From: Acridotheres tristis
Lineage: Eukaryota; Chordata; Aves; Passeriformes; Sturnidae
DNA: 64,000 nucleotides
Reading direction: 5' to 3'
Assembly (NCBI GenBank): GCA_037013685.1
Contig: CM072894.1
Location: 2,110,841-2,174,840 of the forward strand
In this document: in pieces, positions 12,501 to 27,500 of the stretch
How positions within the stretch are numbered: the stretch's first letter is position 1
Layout: every line of letters starts with the position of its first letter
Made by a program: the position numbers and the translations under genes
Notes under the pieces: model-generated
Database searches by the model: none
What the model saw: only the letters and a program-made list of their open reading frames with translations
What the model was told of the DNA's origin: nothing

Positions 12501-15500
12501 AGCAATACCAGCTCACTTACTCACTACAATTCCCCTGCTTGGCTTCTGAAGTAGCCCAATCATGGGATTCCTTCTTAAGGCAATTTTACCTTAAGCTACA
12601 ACCACACGTGTCCTGGTTTTTCCTCATATACTTGTCATGAGATCAGGTGGGCATCCCGGATGATCTGGCAAGGGAAATTCTGGTTTTCTCCTCCCTTGTC
12701 TAAAGGGGTTACAAGAGAGCTGGACATAGGCTTTGGACACGATCCTGGAGTGAGAGCAAGGGAAATGGCTTCCCACTGCCAGAGGGCAGGGATAGATGGG
12801 ATATTGGGAAGAAATTCTTCCCTGTGAGGATGGTGAGGCCCTGGCACAGGGTGCCCAGAGAAACTGTGACTGCCACATCCCCAGTAGTGTTCCAGGCCAG
12901 TGGACAGGGTGTGGAGCAATCTGGGATAGTAGAAGGTGTTTCTTGGCAGGGAAGTAGGAATGAAATAGTATTTGGGGTTCCCTCCTACTCAAACTGTTCT
13001 AGACTTCTACGATTCTGTGATTTCCAGCATACCATGCATGCTTGAATGACCAAAAATTGCAATTATATTGTTATAGACACAGGAAGGGGAAACAAGGGCC
13101 ATCACTTTTCATTTTGTCAAGAAACAAGTTGGTCTGTTGAGATTATACTGGTATCATGTCCCTGTGAGAAAATCTGAAATGGGATTTAGTGCAAAGGCTA
13201 AATGTGGTGGTAGGAGGCCAGTGATTTAGTGCCTGGCTGTCACATCTGAAATTAATTCCACCATGGTGGCATCTCTGTGGTGATGTTACTCCAGTCATTC
13301 GCAGGCTGAAGGCCACGGACAAGCAGCTCTTGTACCAAAAGTTTGCAGCCCCCATTAGACTCCTGGAGGAGGAAAGAGCCCATGCTGCACCTCAGGCCAT
13401 AGGCAAAGAACAACAGTAGGGCAGACAAGTCCATCAAAACACACTGGATATGAAAAGAATGACCTGAGAACGTTACGAAGGGATTGTCCTTACCTCTTGT
13501 CACATCTGTTGTTCCTGGGCACAGTCTTTCCTCCATGGCAGCTTCCAGCGTGACCAGGACCTGCTCATTCAGCTCTGACAGCTCCTGGGCCGTGGATACT
13601 CTGAAGCTCATGGCACTCTCGCTGGCCAGCAGGCTGACCTCCTTCAGGTCGATGTTCCTCACGCCCACTGCGAACACCTTGACGCCTTTCTGCGTGATTT
13701 CCAAGGAGGCCCTGGGCCCGTCGTCCGTCGACTTCCCACCCGTGACGATGAAGGCGATCTGGGGCACCCTCTGGTCGATCCGGCTGCCGGCCTCCTTCAC
13801 AAAGTGTCTCTCCTGGATGTGCTTGATGGCCGCACCCGTGTTGGCCACTCGCCCGCCTTTGTAGATGACTTTGTTGATGGCCTCTAGAATCTGAGCTTTG
13901 GTGGAGTGGTCCTTGAGGAAGAATTCATCAGTGACATCCGAGTTGTACTGGGCCAGTCCTACCTGGATAGAGTCGCCTTCCCTGTAAATGGCGTCCACCA
14001 CAGAGTAGACAAACTGGAGAACTTCTTGGAAGTTATCTTTCCCCAAATTGATGGAGCCATCCAGCAAAAACACAATGTCAGCCTGCTTTTTGCCTCCTGA
14101 AAAGATTACAAAGAGAACGTGATTGTTAGTAACTGTTTGCAGGGTCTTTAACATTTAAGCTGCTCAGGGCTTTGTGAAGTAGCATTTTGCAAATGAGATT
14201 TCTCTCTGCTTTCTACCATTTTAGTTTCATTGACCCTTGGCAGGATTTTACATCCATACAAGAAAATTTTTGTATAACACTTCATACAACATTACTTGTG
14301 ATAGGCACCCTCATCTCCTTTAAAATTTAATTATATTCTTTCCTAACTCAATAACTTCAAAGAGTTCTTTTAATCAATGCAACTAAAGGTTTGGGAATCA
14401 AAAGGTGTTATTACGGAGTCATTTTCACTTCAGGCAAATACCATCCATACTCTGTTCAGAAAAGTCTTCAGGATGAATAGCAGCCTTACCAGGTAGGAAT
14501 GGTCCAGGTGAGTCAGTTGTAGGTATGGGGATCTCATCAAGAATATTCTGCACCCTCTTTTCTAAGGTTGAGAGTCCCGTGAAGTCCTGAACCACAAGCA
14601 CGCGCCCGGGATCGTTGGTAATGACCTGCAGCTGGTCCCTGTCCACATTCCTGGCCCCGACACCCAGAGGTTTGATGCTTGTGGAAGTGATCACTCTGGC
14701 AGGCCTGTCCACATCATCCTGGGACCGATCTCCAAGGATGACCACCAGGTGCTGGGGCACTCCGTCTTCTATCCTGCTTCCCGCAGACTTGATGAAGTAG
14801 TTCTTCACCACGAAGTCCAGGGCTTTGCCAGCATTCAGGGGGGACCCACCTCTAAGCCTCAAGCGGCGGATGGCTTCCAGGACAGCGTTTTTGGACTTGT
14901 GGGTCTTCAGGTAGAACTCAGGGAAGACACCGTTGCTGAACTGCACCACCCCAATCCGCACTTTGTTTGGCCCCACTTCCAGCTGCTGGACAATTCTGCT
15001 GATGAAATCTCGAATATGAGCAAGCCCATCCGGCCGGACGCTGTCAGAGCTGTCGATGAGGAAGACTATGTCCTTTTCATCTCCAGAAACATCTGTGGGG
15101 AAGCAGGAAGAGAGGAAATTATTGGCATGCCAAGGTTTTGTTTAAGCTTTGCTGGAGGGTTTCTGTGCCATCTACCGTCGTGTGAGGTAAAACCACATGG
15201 CATATTTTGGCCAATTTTACACATGTTGCTTTGGGGAGCCTCTCCAAAAGGGCCTGTGTGCAAGTGAGAAAGAGTGTCTGCCTAGTATTTGAAGCATGCA
15301 TTACTCAGAGCCTATTTCATTCATTAATATTCTTCTCTGGATTTGTCAATATTTCCAGCTTTATTTTGCCCCACATTTATGCCCGTTTCCTAGAGAGCTG
15401 CCAAGTGGGAATAGGCAATTGCATAAAAAGTGTATTTGAATTGAAATTGCCCCAAACTGGTGCCATGTTTAGGCACTTGACTTGAAAATCATAGGTTATA

Positions 15501-18500
15501 ATGTATTTAGGTACTTGGGTAGAATTGCTGTGTATCTAAAGCTTTCCTTCCAAAATTGTACATGTGCTAAGACTTTGGTTTTAACTCAGGAAAATCTTGA
15601 ATTTAAGAGAAGGTCTTTTGGGCAACATTTGTTTGAGTAGCAACCCAGGGAGAGCCAGTGCCTTACCTATGGGGGGCTGCACATCTCCCAGCAGCCGCCT
15701 GATTTGGTCCACAGTCAGGGTTTCAATTGGAGTCAGCAGCTTCTGCTCAAGGCTGGGCAGCTCCTGGAAGCTGGAGACTTGGAATATATACTCAGGACTG
15801 AGGGAAATCTGGATCATCTCTTCAGTATCCACGTTCTTTGCTATCATCATAGGTGCCACGCCCACTTGCTTGACTTGGAGGGATGGATACTCGAAGTCAT
15901 CGTCGGATTTGCGGGAGGAGAGGATGACCAAGAACTGCGGGACGCCCTCCTCTATGCGGCTCCCGGAGGGCCGGGTGAAGATGGTCTTGGCCACAAACTC
16001 CAGGGCCTCCCCCACGTTCACCAGCTGGCCACCTTTGGACCTCAGCTGCCTCACGGCACTCTGCACCTCGTCCTTGGTGGAGTGGGTGTTGAGCAGGAAC
16101 TCCACGTGGGGATGCTCGCTGAACTGGACCACCGAGATCCTGGTGGTGTCGATGCCCACGTCCAGGTTGCTCACGATCCTCCCGATGAGGTCGCGGACCA
16201 GGTAGAACTCCTGGGCGGCGGAGCGGGAGCCGTCAACCAGGAACACGACATCCCTCTTCACACCCGCTGCAGGAGAGAGGCATTGGTCAGAGGAGGTACC
16301 AGGAATTGCTTATGGAGGGCAGTTAAGCTCATCATCTACACCACTGACCCATGCCTCTGGCCATGGGGATGGTATTCCTTGTGTCCGTGCCTGGAATAAC
16401 TCCTGGGAGCCCCAGCAGGAAGCCAGTAGGCTAGGCACATCTCAGGGGGTGCAAGAGCAGCAACTTCGAGGGCAAAGGAAGCAAGAGGGAGCAATGGGAC
16501 ACTCATAACAGTAATTCCTTATGAGATCTCCACCCAAGAAAATGTAGCCTGGTGGTAGTCCTTACTCAGGACAGGTTGCATTACATTCAGAACCACCCCT
16601 CTTTCTTTGGCTTCGCCCTCTAGGAAAGATTCTATCCTATTATTCTCTTAGCTTCTGCCTTTTCAGGATGGCTTTTTGATTCCTAATAAAGTGTTTTCTG
16701 CAGTGGTAGTTCAGGTAATTCAGAGCCTGAATTATTGCAGAATAACACACTGATAAGTGGGGATGTAGGAAAGTAGTCTGGCTTAGAAGGGAATGAACAA
16801 ACAGAGTAGAACAGTGAATTTCTAAGGGACTGATCTGGGGTGGATACTCTTCATCCGAGGTGTCCGCTGGCCGGATTTCATTCCAAGGGAGACCAGAAAT
16901 GTAAAATCTGATCCTTCTCCCGATGCCCGCTTCCAATTTCCCTTTCCCCAGTGAATGAGGGAGGCAAGAGTAGGAAAAATCAGCATGTCTTACATTCAGC
17001 AGAAAGTTGACCTTGATTTATAGTGGTGTGAAGGTGTGGCACACACCTAATGCCACACTAAATGACACCATTTCCATTCCAGAAGGAACGGCATGGACTT
17101 AAAATCCATCCACTTAAAATTAGATTAAGGCAATAGCATTCACTTTGTGGGTCTTTTACGTGTATACAGCACAGACCACCTTGAGGGGCTGGGCTTAAAG
17201 GTGGCTCAGTTTAATTACACAGCTCCTACCAACCCTGAGAACACCAACAGGGAGACCACGACAGACTCAGAGTCTTAGCCGTGACCATCTTTGCTTTTCT
17301 CAGTTTGTGTTGCAGCCATGATGTTACTAAACATGCTATTTTGCCACTGGTTCTCAGTGCAGACACAAACATCTTCTCACCTGGGCTGGGTGATGTAAAA
17401 ACCAGGTCAGGGGCAAGAGATTCTATCTCTTGCTTGGTCAGCCGGATGACTCTGTTGGAGACGACCTGCTGCACCGAATCCAGCTGGCTGAAGTCGGGCA
17501 CAGAGATAGCAAAATCTGGGAGGAAGGAAATGGTCTGCAGCTCTGTGAGGTCGGCATTTCCGATCCCAATGCCGAATGGCACCGTGCCGCTCGTCTTCAG
17601 GACCACTGAGGGCCTCCTGACATCGTCCTGGGACCTGTCAGCAGTCAGCAGGATCAGGAACTGCGGGACGCCCTCCGCTATCCTGCTGCCGCTTGACACC
17701 GTGAACACGTTCTTGATGAGATAGTCGAGGGCTGCCCCAGTGTTCAGAGGAGAGCCTCCCATGAGCTTCAGCTGCTGGATGGCGCTGACCAGATCTGCTT
17801 TGTCCTCGTAGGTGTCAAGCAGGAACTCGGGCTGGATGGTGTTGCTGTACTGCGCCACGGCCACGCGCACCTTGTCGCGGCCAACGTCCAGGCTCTCCAC
17901 AACTCTTTGGACAAACGTCTTCAGCAGAGGGAAACCTCTTCTGACACCATCCGAGCCATCGATTAGGAACACCACGTCCTTCTTCTCGCCTCTCTCAACT
18001 ACTGTTTGAGACAAGTAAGGGAAGGGGAGGAAAAGTGAGATTCTCTTTTGCAGTGGCTAATGAGGAGTGGTTCTCCTCATGCATGGAAGCAAAAGAGTGC
18101 AAAGCTCTCAAAGGGAGGGGAAGACGAGGTGTCAGGAAAGGTGGTTCAGTTCCTTTGCCACTGGATGCAATCCCTGGTGAGGAGGCAGTTGGGTGGAAGT
18201 TGGTGGAAACCAATATTCCATGCGTTACCCACCAAGTCATAGAATCATAGACCCACAGCAAATAGGGTGCCAAGGGACTTCTGGGTGCCATCTCCTACTC
18301 GTGGCTGGGAGAAGCCAACAGCTCCCAGAGGGGGCATGGGAAGGTGACATATTGCAATATGCAACAGGAGCCTTGGATCTTTTGTTCCCAAGAAATAATG
18401 AGTTTCTGGATGATATGGGGAGATGGTGAGGAGAGAAAGAGAAAAGCTTTTCTGATGCATTACTAAACTTAGAAACAAACACTTCTGAAAAAAATGTAAG

Positions 18501-21500
18501 AAATTGCTGGAGAGGACAAGAGGACATCCAGCTGAAAATGCTGAAATGCTCTTCTGAATTGCTAGATACTGATCTTTGGGTTTTTTTTCTTTACTATCTT
18601 CAGGCAGGAAAAAAACATGCTAATTGCAACCAAAATATTCTTCTTTAAAAAAAAACAAACAAAAAAACCCACAAAGAAACAAACAAAAAACTTCAAAATC
18701 AAGACCATGAAGTGTCAAAGATCAGAGAACTTTGACCTGTTGTGCTACTGACCAACAGAATTGCAAAGTTTTATCTTGGCCAAGCAGAAAACATCATTGC
18801 CTCTCAAACACAGCAACTGCTGGAGGACATCCCAAAAAGTGCTGTTGGCTTGTTTAGAGCAAGGTCCAGTGGGACAAGTGGGAGCATGATCGGCCCCTCT
18901 GAAGAAAATATTAATTATCTACTTATGAATGCTCAGCCATATAAAGGGTCAACAAGGGCAGTTGAATTCTTAATGCAGACTTCAGATCAAATTTATTTCT
19001 TACAAGGATTGTTGGAAACCTGGTGGGTTAATGCATAGGACAGGAATATTAATGTAGATGGGAAGAGGGAGCAGACATTGCCTGGTGTATCCCAGTTTCA
19101 TGTGCTTCCTCTAAAGCTCAGCAACAATGGAAAAGTCCTATTAAAAGTCCCTGTGTAGCAGATGAAGAAAAAAATATGGTTGCTCCTATGGAATGGGTGT
19201 CTTTTAGCCAAGAGTACTAGGAAAACTGGGTGGGTACAGTTATCTCTGAGCCAATAGCACAATTATTAATAGTCCTTGGTGGTCAAAGGGATTCCAAATG
19301 GTCTGGGCAAGACAGAAATGGTTCTAAAAGTGAGGATGGAATTCAAGTGCACTGATTGCACAAGTCTTGATTGAGACAGAAGCTGCACAAATATGGGAAG
19401 GGTCATGAATCCACATGGAAAGGACGGGGTAAGAGATGACCAGGGGATGCCATTGTCACACTCTGGTCATTTGGAGCAGGCTGATGTCGGGGAGACAAGG
19501 GTGAAAACATAGAAGAAAACCTACAAGACCTACAAGGAAGGATTGAATGAGCTGGGTGCACAGCTGGTGACACAAGGACTGAGACAAGACCTACATGTCA
19601 AGCCTAAAGCAGATGAAAAAGCTGCCACGCAAAATTCGGGAGTGAGCTGGCATTTGTGTTCTCCTCAGGTTGAAGGAGATGTGGAAGGCTTGAACTGTGA
19701 CTAGGGAGACGGAAGTGTGACTTGAAGGGAAAGTGGGGTCTGACAGAAGCAATTGAACAGAGTGGTTATGGAATCTGAGAAGTCTTCCCCAAAGGATTTC
19801 CAGAACAGATTAGATCAATGTCATCTAGTTCTGGGCAAAGAGATCCTGCCGGGGACAAGGGCGTGTAGCAGATGGCACCCTGAGATTCCTTCCAGCCCTA
19901 TTTCTCTTCTATGTTTTTATGTTTCTAAGTCCATCTGCCCCTTTATGGAGAGAAGATATGGCTAATTATTATACTTTTCCTTGTTTCCACCTCCTGTTGG
20001 GAGATGAGCTAATGCTCCAGTTAGGGCTGCGTCAGGAAATAACACAGCTGGACATGCATAATTTCCAGTACTGCGGTGTGAATTTATTGTTGTGGCCATG
20101 TGATCCTTTTGAAGAATTTAAAAAATTATTCTTTAATTAATCCATCTCATCTACTGAGATTGAGTGGTAACTGAGTCAAGAGCATCTGATTTATTGGTGT
20201 GTTTGTAGAAAATGTAGAAACTGGAAGAAATAACAGAGCAAGGGTGGAATCCAAGTGTGCTGGATTCCACTCCTCCAGAAAAGGGAAGATGGCAAGAGAA
20301 TTTGAGACAAGCCAGTAATTGCTTCTTTTAGCCCTTGCCCAGCATTGCACATCGATTAATGCAACATCTCTGGGGCAACAATGTCCTTTTATTTCAGGTT
20401 TGTCCCGTGTTCTACACACTGGAAACAGCACCAGCTGCAGGTCTTGCAGCTGAACAAAGGCATTTTCCCCACTTATCATTAAAATTTGGTTTGGCACTTC
20501 ACAATTTTCTGGATCAGAGTGCGAGCAGAGGAAACTCCAAGCACAACAGCAGTTTCTACACAATCATTTTAAACAGCACCAGACCCAAATGCTCCAGTTA
20601 CCAATTGAGTGGGGCACATAAGACATGTCTTTTAGCCTCTTGGAAATCCCCAGGCTCCCTGTACCTGTTGGCTGAAGCTGGACTGTTCTCAGCAGGTTAA
20701 CTATGTTTGGCTGAAGCTCTGAAATCTGTGGGAGGGATTCAACATTCAGAAGGAATTGCGGGGCATAAACAATCCTTTGCAACTCTGTGAGGTCGGCATT
20801 TTTGGCTTTGATCCCAAGGGTTACAACTCCAGCATGCCTCAGAACATCTGATGGATCCTCCACATCATCAGTTGATCTCCCAGCAACAAGGAGGACCAAA
20901 AACTGAGGAACCCCTTCTTCGATCCTGCTTCCAGCTTCCTTCACAAACAGCCTTCTTATAGCTTCGTCAAGTGCAGCTCCAATGTTCAGTTGCTTCCCAC
21001 TTTTAAGCCTCATCCTTTTCACTTTGACAAGCATATCTTGCTTGGATGAGTATTCATCAAAGTCAAATTCAACTTGGACGGTGTCACTGAACTGAGCTAC
21101 AGCGACTCGCGTGGCATCGGAGCCCACGTTCAGGTCAGAAATTACTTTGTGTACAAAATCCCGGACGGGAGGAAAGCTGCCCAAGAGGTTGCTTGAGCCA
21201 TCAATCAGGAATAAAACATCTTTCTTGCTTTCTAGAATAAAGTCACAAATGAAAAGGTGGGGGGGGGGAAGAAATTAAAGCATTTTTCTTTTTATATGTC
21301 ATCCTAGAAAATCGTCTACAAGTTAGCTGGGTTTCAGTCTTTCAATATTCTCATTTACCAAAGTATTCACAGTCTACAGAACTATACAGCATCTGAAGAA
21401 AGGGAAGTAAGGACATGTCTATCCTAAGACCCAATAAATTCGGGTACCAGATGGAAATATCATATACTATGCAACATCAGATCACATCATGAATTGGCTG

Positions 21501-24500
21501 ATTCGATGATGTTTAAGATCTAGCAGTATGTTGACAATACAGACATGAAGTAAAGCAGTAGTGGAGCATTGGTTAGGGGTTTTTTTCCCTATTTAAAGGC
21601 TCAGTAGACAACAAACAGACAGTTAATGCACATGTACACAAAGCATTTTCTGGATCTTCTCCCACTTGCATCACAAGGAACATCTAAAGCCATAAAAGCC
21701 TTTCACCTGTTTCGATTTTAAGCCCTTTTGATCTCACTGAATACCCAAGGCAAACCCAAACTTCTTGTACCTTCATATTAATCTTAATGGTCTCCTTTTC
21801 ATACTAACCCATCCCAGTTCTTATGTCTTCACAGGCACATAGCCACAATAATGAAATTCATTAGAAAATACCTGCTTAAAAAAGGTTAAACTTGCCAAAA
21901 GTCTTTGGGTTTAATTTTGGAGGGTAACTTTGATTTTCTGGAGTCAAATCCAGCCTCTATGACAGCCTGATGACATCACTTTGACCAGAATGGGGATGGA
22001 TTTGTCCACCTGTTCCTGGCTAGACCTCTGCTCCTCTGCTGTTTGGCATGAATTTAACCTTTCCACACCACTTCTTGTGGTCAAAATCTCATGCTCCCAT
22101 TGCCTGATCTAGTGCACATGATGCATTTAGAGGTTGTGGCCCTATTATGGGAACAGCAAGGGAACACCAGAGTCAGTGACCGGGGGGCACAGACACATTC
22201 AGGTCCTTCTTTGGTCCTGACCTACCAAAAGACTTAAAACCATGCTTTTGAGGTGTGGTGGCCATGACTTGAACAAAATTAAGAGCTGCCAGTGTCAGGC
22301 CATGCATTCATAGAATCGTAGAATGGTCTGGTTTGGAAGGGACCTTAAAGATCATCAATTTAAGCACAGCCATAACCACTTTGATGAGTCGGGGCTTGGA
22401 CACTTGCCAAGCTGTACAATGGAAACAAGAAATTCACTTAAACAAGTTTAACTTCATGCAGTCAGCATGCAGGAAGGTAAGTATTACCTGTTGGGGCGAG
22501 TGGAACCTCTTCCACACCTCCACTAACATATGTTGTTATAGGTTTATTTAACTCCTGGGGTAAATCTGCCAGAGCACTGAAATCATCCATAAAATACACC
22601 ATTCTTGGATTAAAGGCAATCTGTTCGAGTTCTGCCTTATCCGCATTCCTAACGCCAACAGCAAAAGTCAGCACTCCGGCCCGAGCTAATTCATTGGAAA
22701 CTTGGAGGAAGGGATCAGCAGAGCTCCCTGCTGTCACCAGGACTAGGACCTGGGGCACTTGTTCATTTATTCTGCTCCCACTGGCCTCCGTGAAGTGATT
22801 TGAGAGCACAAAGTTCAGCGCAGAGCCAGTGTTCAGCACCGACCCCCCCTTGGGCCTCAGCTGCCCCAGGCGCTGGATTATGTCAGATTTGGTTTGGTAG
22901 GAGTACAGGGAGAACTCGGTTTTGGGGGTGTCGCTAAATTGCACTAAGCCAACTCGAATTTTGTCACTGCCGACATCAAGGTAGTTAACTAGGGTGGCAA
23001 CAAAGTCCCGCACAAAGGGGAAGTTGGCATTTCCGACGTTGAGTGATCCATCCAAAAGAAAGATGATATCCCTTTTGATTACTTGAACTGCAGTAGAGCA
23101 CAGAAAACAACATGAGACATCACAGAAAACAAAAATGAGGGATTTTTTTTATCATGTGTGCATGCAGCATACGCCGTACACGCATGTGAACCGTGTTAGG
23201 GAGGAGAGAGAGAGAGAGGAGCAAGGGTGTGATCAGCACAGAAGTAACAAGGACCTTGCTGGAAATGACTGAATTGGGCAGGGAAGGATTAGCAACTCTT
23301 TTAAAAGTCAGGCCCAACAGCTCCCTGAGGATACCTGCCTTCTTGACCTCTGCACTTTACGGTCTGTTGTTATAGACATCCCTTTCGTGGGCTGTTGAAG
23401 GGGAAGACATTTCCCACTTTTGGCAGTAAGCAGCCAGCTCTTGGTTCCTTTTTTTAAGGTTAAATCCTTCCTGGGCTATCTGCAAGCATCTGAGCTCCAG
23501 GACATAGGTCTACACCCCAAAGACACCACAGCGTCATCACCCTGTGCTCTTCTTTTGGCTCTGAACACGTCCCAATCACAGACCAAAATGCCAAGCTTTT
23601 AAATAAAACATCAGAGAACTGATGTCATCCAAGGCATCCCCCTAGATGTCTTCCTCCAAGTGAGTTATTACATTATTTATGCCCATTGCTAACTCTGCCC
23701 ATTATATTTCTGCTTAAAGCATTTCTGGCTAGATTAATCCATTCTCTAGCTTGCTTTGTCCCTGTTGTCCTTTATACCAAATATATAAATACTGAGCTAT
23801 TCAGAACAAAAAGGAAATAAAGGGCTCCTTGGAACACAGGGATGGCTTTCAGATTTTACAGATTGTCTTGGCTTTCTGCATTTTTAAATTTTTCCCAGAA
23901 AAGTGACATTCAAGGCCCAGGGTGAGACAATAAAGCAGTTAAAATGCAACTGCCCGGTGTCAAAATCAGGTTTGTTACTACCAATAATAATTTGTAGGGG
24001 TAGGATAGGATCCCTTGCTTATTATGTATGTGAAAGCTGTGAGCACAAAAAAAAAGATTGGAAAAATAGAGAAGCTGCATGAATGACCTTTAAAGAACAA
24101 GAAAACACAGGAACATTTTCAATTTACATTGAAAAATAAACACATCAGGTTTGGTGTATAGCCATGCAAAACTGTATTAGCTGGAAACACACTCCGCAAC
24201 AAAGCTTATTAAATTATAAGTCCTGTGATTTTCATCTTCATTAAGGGCATATATTGGCAAACTGATTTCAAAACGTCTTCTTTTCACGTAAATCAGACAC
24301 ATGCTTTAATTCTTTCAGGATTCTTTCCAAATGTTCTGTTTATTTTCCACTGTAGTTTATAATTTTAAATTAGGTGAGAAACTAGAAAAAATATGGACAC
24401 GATTCAACAGCTACTTAAGCCAATGGGAACCTCATTATTGATCTTACTGGGAGCTGGAAGAAATCCTGGTTTTCTAATGTTCATATGCCATGAGACAGAA

Positions 24501-27500
24501 ATGCAAGGTTCAAATATGATCTAGTGCAACATGGATTTCACCTCAAGCATCTTTATCGTGAAGAAATCCTGAGAAATTTGGTATAAAATCTCTATGCACC
24601 TGGAACATCTCTTGAAATGCAGGGGGAACTTCCTCAAAAGACAAGAGCCTGTCAGTTGGTTTCTTCCAAAGTCTACTGATGTCAATGGCAAGGACAACGA
24701 AAAAGAGTCCACTGGCTTTGTGGAGCTTTGGATCGTCGTCCAAACAGATTAAATGAAAATCAACACTGAAATATCCTTGCATGCCTCTTAGGGCTTGAGC
24801 TGAGTAAATCACAAGAAAATGAAATATGTTCTTAAAGCGTGAGTTTCAGTCCAACAATGTCAGCTCTGAACGTCTCCACAAACAAACTGGCTTATGTTCT
24901 TTACACCCCTAAGAAACCTCTACTTTCCTGAGCAAACACCCACTATGGATGATTCCCAAACTGAGGAGGAGAATTTTAACATTCACAGGTGTCCATTCAT
25001 AGGCTACACAGACCCTAAGAAGAGCAAAAGCCTCCACTGAACAATTGAGGTACCTAACCAGTAAAGCACATCTTCCACATCCAGGCCTTAAAATGTTGGT
25101 GACAAAATCAGAACAGGACAAAAATCTCCAGGAAGGAATAAAGCTCTAACAAGGGATAAAGCTGTAACAACAACCATGCTCCCACGTTCACTGACCTGTT
25201 CATGCACTCACATTTAACCAGGCTGGAACATGCATTTGATGTGTTCTACCCCATTATCTCTACACATTATAGAATAAGAATTGGCAAACTTATAAACCAC
25301 ACCTCCTTAATTAGAAAAAGGCCATTAATTACCTGGTGGTGGCTCTGGGACAATCACTCCTCCAGAGAGTGTCCGGATAGGTGACAGCACTTCGGGAAGG
25401 ATGGCTTGCATGAACTGAAGGCGGAAGTCGTTCGGGTTGAACACGAAATCTCGCTCGTGAGCAATTTCCTGGAGCTCTGCCAGGTCAGCGTTTCTGGACC
25501 CAACGGCAAGGGTCACAATCCGGTTCCTTTTCATGTCCTCTGCAGCTTGGCCCACAGCATCCCTGGACTTACCCCCAGTGATGAGCACCAGCATGGGCAG
25601 CACCCCTTCCTCCATCCTGCACCCGGCAGCATTGGTGAAGAAGTTGTTCCTCACAAAGTCCAGTGCCGAGCCAGTGTTGAGTGTCGTGCCACCCATGAGC
25701 TTCATCTTCCTCACATTGGCCATCACATCTTTTCTAGTCTGGTGGGTGTTAAAATAAAACTCTGGCTTCACAGTGTCTGCGTACTGTGCCACTGCCACTT
25801 GGATCAGGTCGGGTCCAACCTCCAGCCTTTGGACAATTTTGGCAACGAAATCACGAATTGCGTTAAAGGGGGCGGGCCCCAAAGCAGTTGAGCCATCTAT
25901 CAGGAAGACTATATCCTTCTTGTTCACTTCAATAACTGCAAGTAACACATGAACATCATGTTAGCCTTCAAAAAAACACTCTGCATCAATTCTATGTCAA
26001 CAGCTCAGACACGTGCAGGACCTCTTTGTTTGCTGTTACTCTCAAAGCCTTTAAAAAGGTCTTGCTTTCCAAACATAAATTTTTTTAGGCTCTAGCAGAG
26101 GACTAATAGTGAGTCTGACTGTTTCCCCTTTCTAAAACACCGAAGAGTTGCAAAAACTGTGATTTTTACACACTTGAATATTAAAATACATGCACATGTC
26201 AAAGCAAGAATGAAAGGCAGTAAGGAGAAATCTTGACACTCAGAGGGCACATGAGATAAAATAAGCAGGTGATGCTCCTTCTATCTGCATAGGAACCACT
26301 TGAATGGTGGTGGTTTGGTATGAGAAGTATTAGGTTCCTGAGAGCAATGACACAAGGAAAGAACAGTCTCCACCTACTCAACATACCTGGATTTTGGGTC
26401 TTTGCATCCTAAATCTTATTCCTTATCTGACAAAAACAAGTTATGGTTTTTCTTGGCACAGCTGGTCCAGTCATGCATGAGCTGGATTATGTTCTGGTGG
26501 TCATGTCTTTAACAAACAGGTTCCCTGGCTTATAACTTTTGAAACTTTATTATTGACGATGACCCAGGACACAGAAAGGGCACAATTAGATCTCCAGTGC
26601 CCTGGCTAAGTTTGAAGAAAAATAGTTAGGGAGGAAAAAAACCCTGTTGTATGGCACTGGAACCAAAGCATCATATTTAATACAGCAAATATATACATTT
26701 TTTAAAGGTAGGTATTAACAAGACCAGTATGATTGTGTTAACAGCATTATACATGATTATCATGGTGCCTAATCTTAATACCATCTTTTAGACAAATCCT
26801 CTCACATCATCACCTCCCTAATTTCATGCCACTGGCGTGAGAAAGGAAACTTTTTGTTGCTTCCAAGTTATGCTGGAGCACTGTAGATCATTGTGTGATG
26901 TTGGACTTGGGATATCCTTAAATCAGCCACCCACCTAAGAGCTCCTGAGATGGGTTCAGGATTCAAGTGGGCAGGTCCATCACCTCCAAGGCTTACTGCC
27001 ACACCCCGTGCACAGCCTGGGGGGAGAGGACACACAGTCCCGTGGGGTGTGGGGGTCTCACACCCCTCAGGGCAAGCAGTAGCAAACACTGCCTTGCCCT
27101 GCCTGGATGGAGAAGAGCAGCCCACAGCCCGTCAGGGCTCCTCTCCATGGAGGCTGTTTACTTTGGATTTCAACAAAGAACAAAACTTTGGCTGCAGTCC
27201 TCCTTGGCCAGACACCAGCTGGCCATGGCTAGCAGTGCTCCCAAAGGCTGGGTGCAGTCAGGTTTGTCACTGTGAGTGCCACGAGACTGGGCTGCCCTGA
27301 GGGGTGACTGGGAGCTGGGGATGACATCTGTGACTCGGCTGCCCCTCTGCCCTCAGACCCCGAAAGACCTGCCTGCATCACCAAGTGTGAACCTTTGCAA
27401 ACACCTCTCATCGAGTCGTGCTAGAAATAGCGTCATTAAGGACCAGTTGTAAAAAATGGAAGTTTAAAATTGCCTGTCATGGCACTGTCAGGCACAGAAC

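Noticed and set aside
14749..15267. Plus-strand frames opposite the A-domain exons
   Set aside because: These are shadows of the conserved minus-strand coding exons; similar frames appear opposite N4, N5 and N8.
18225..18300. Possible CR1 end (ATAGAATCATAGACCC)
   Set aside because: Only a short match with a diverged body; not enough to call.
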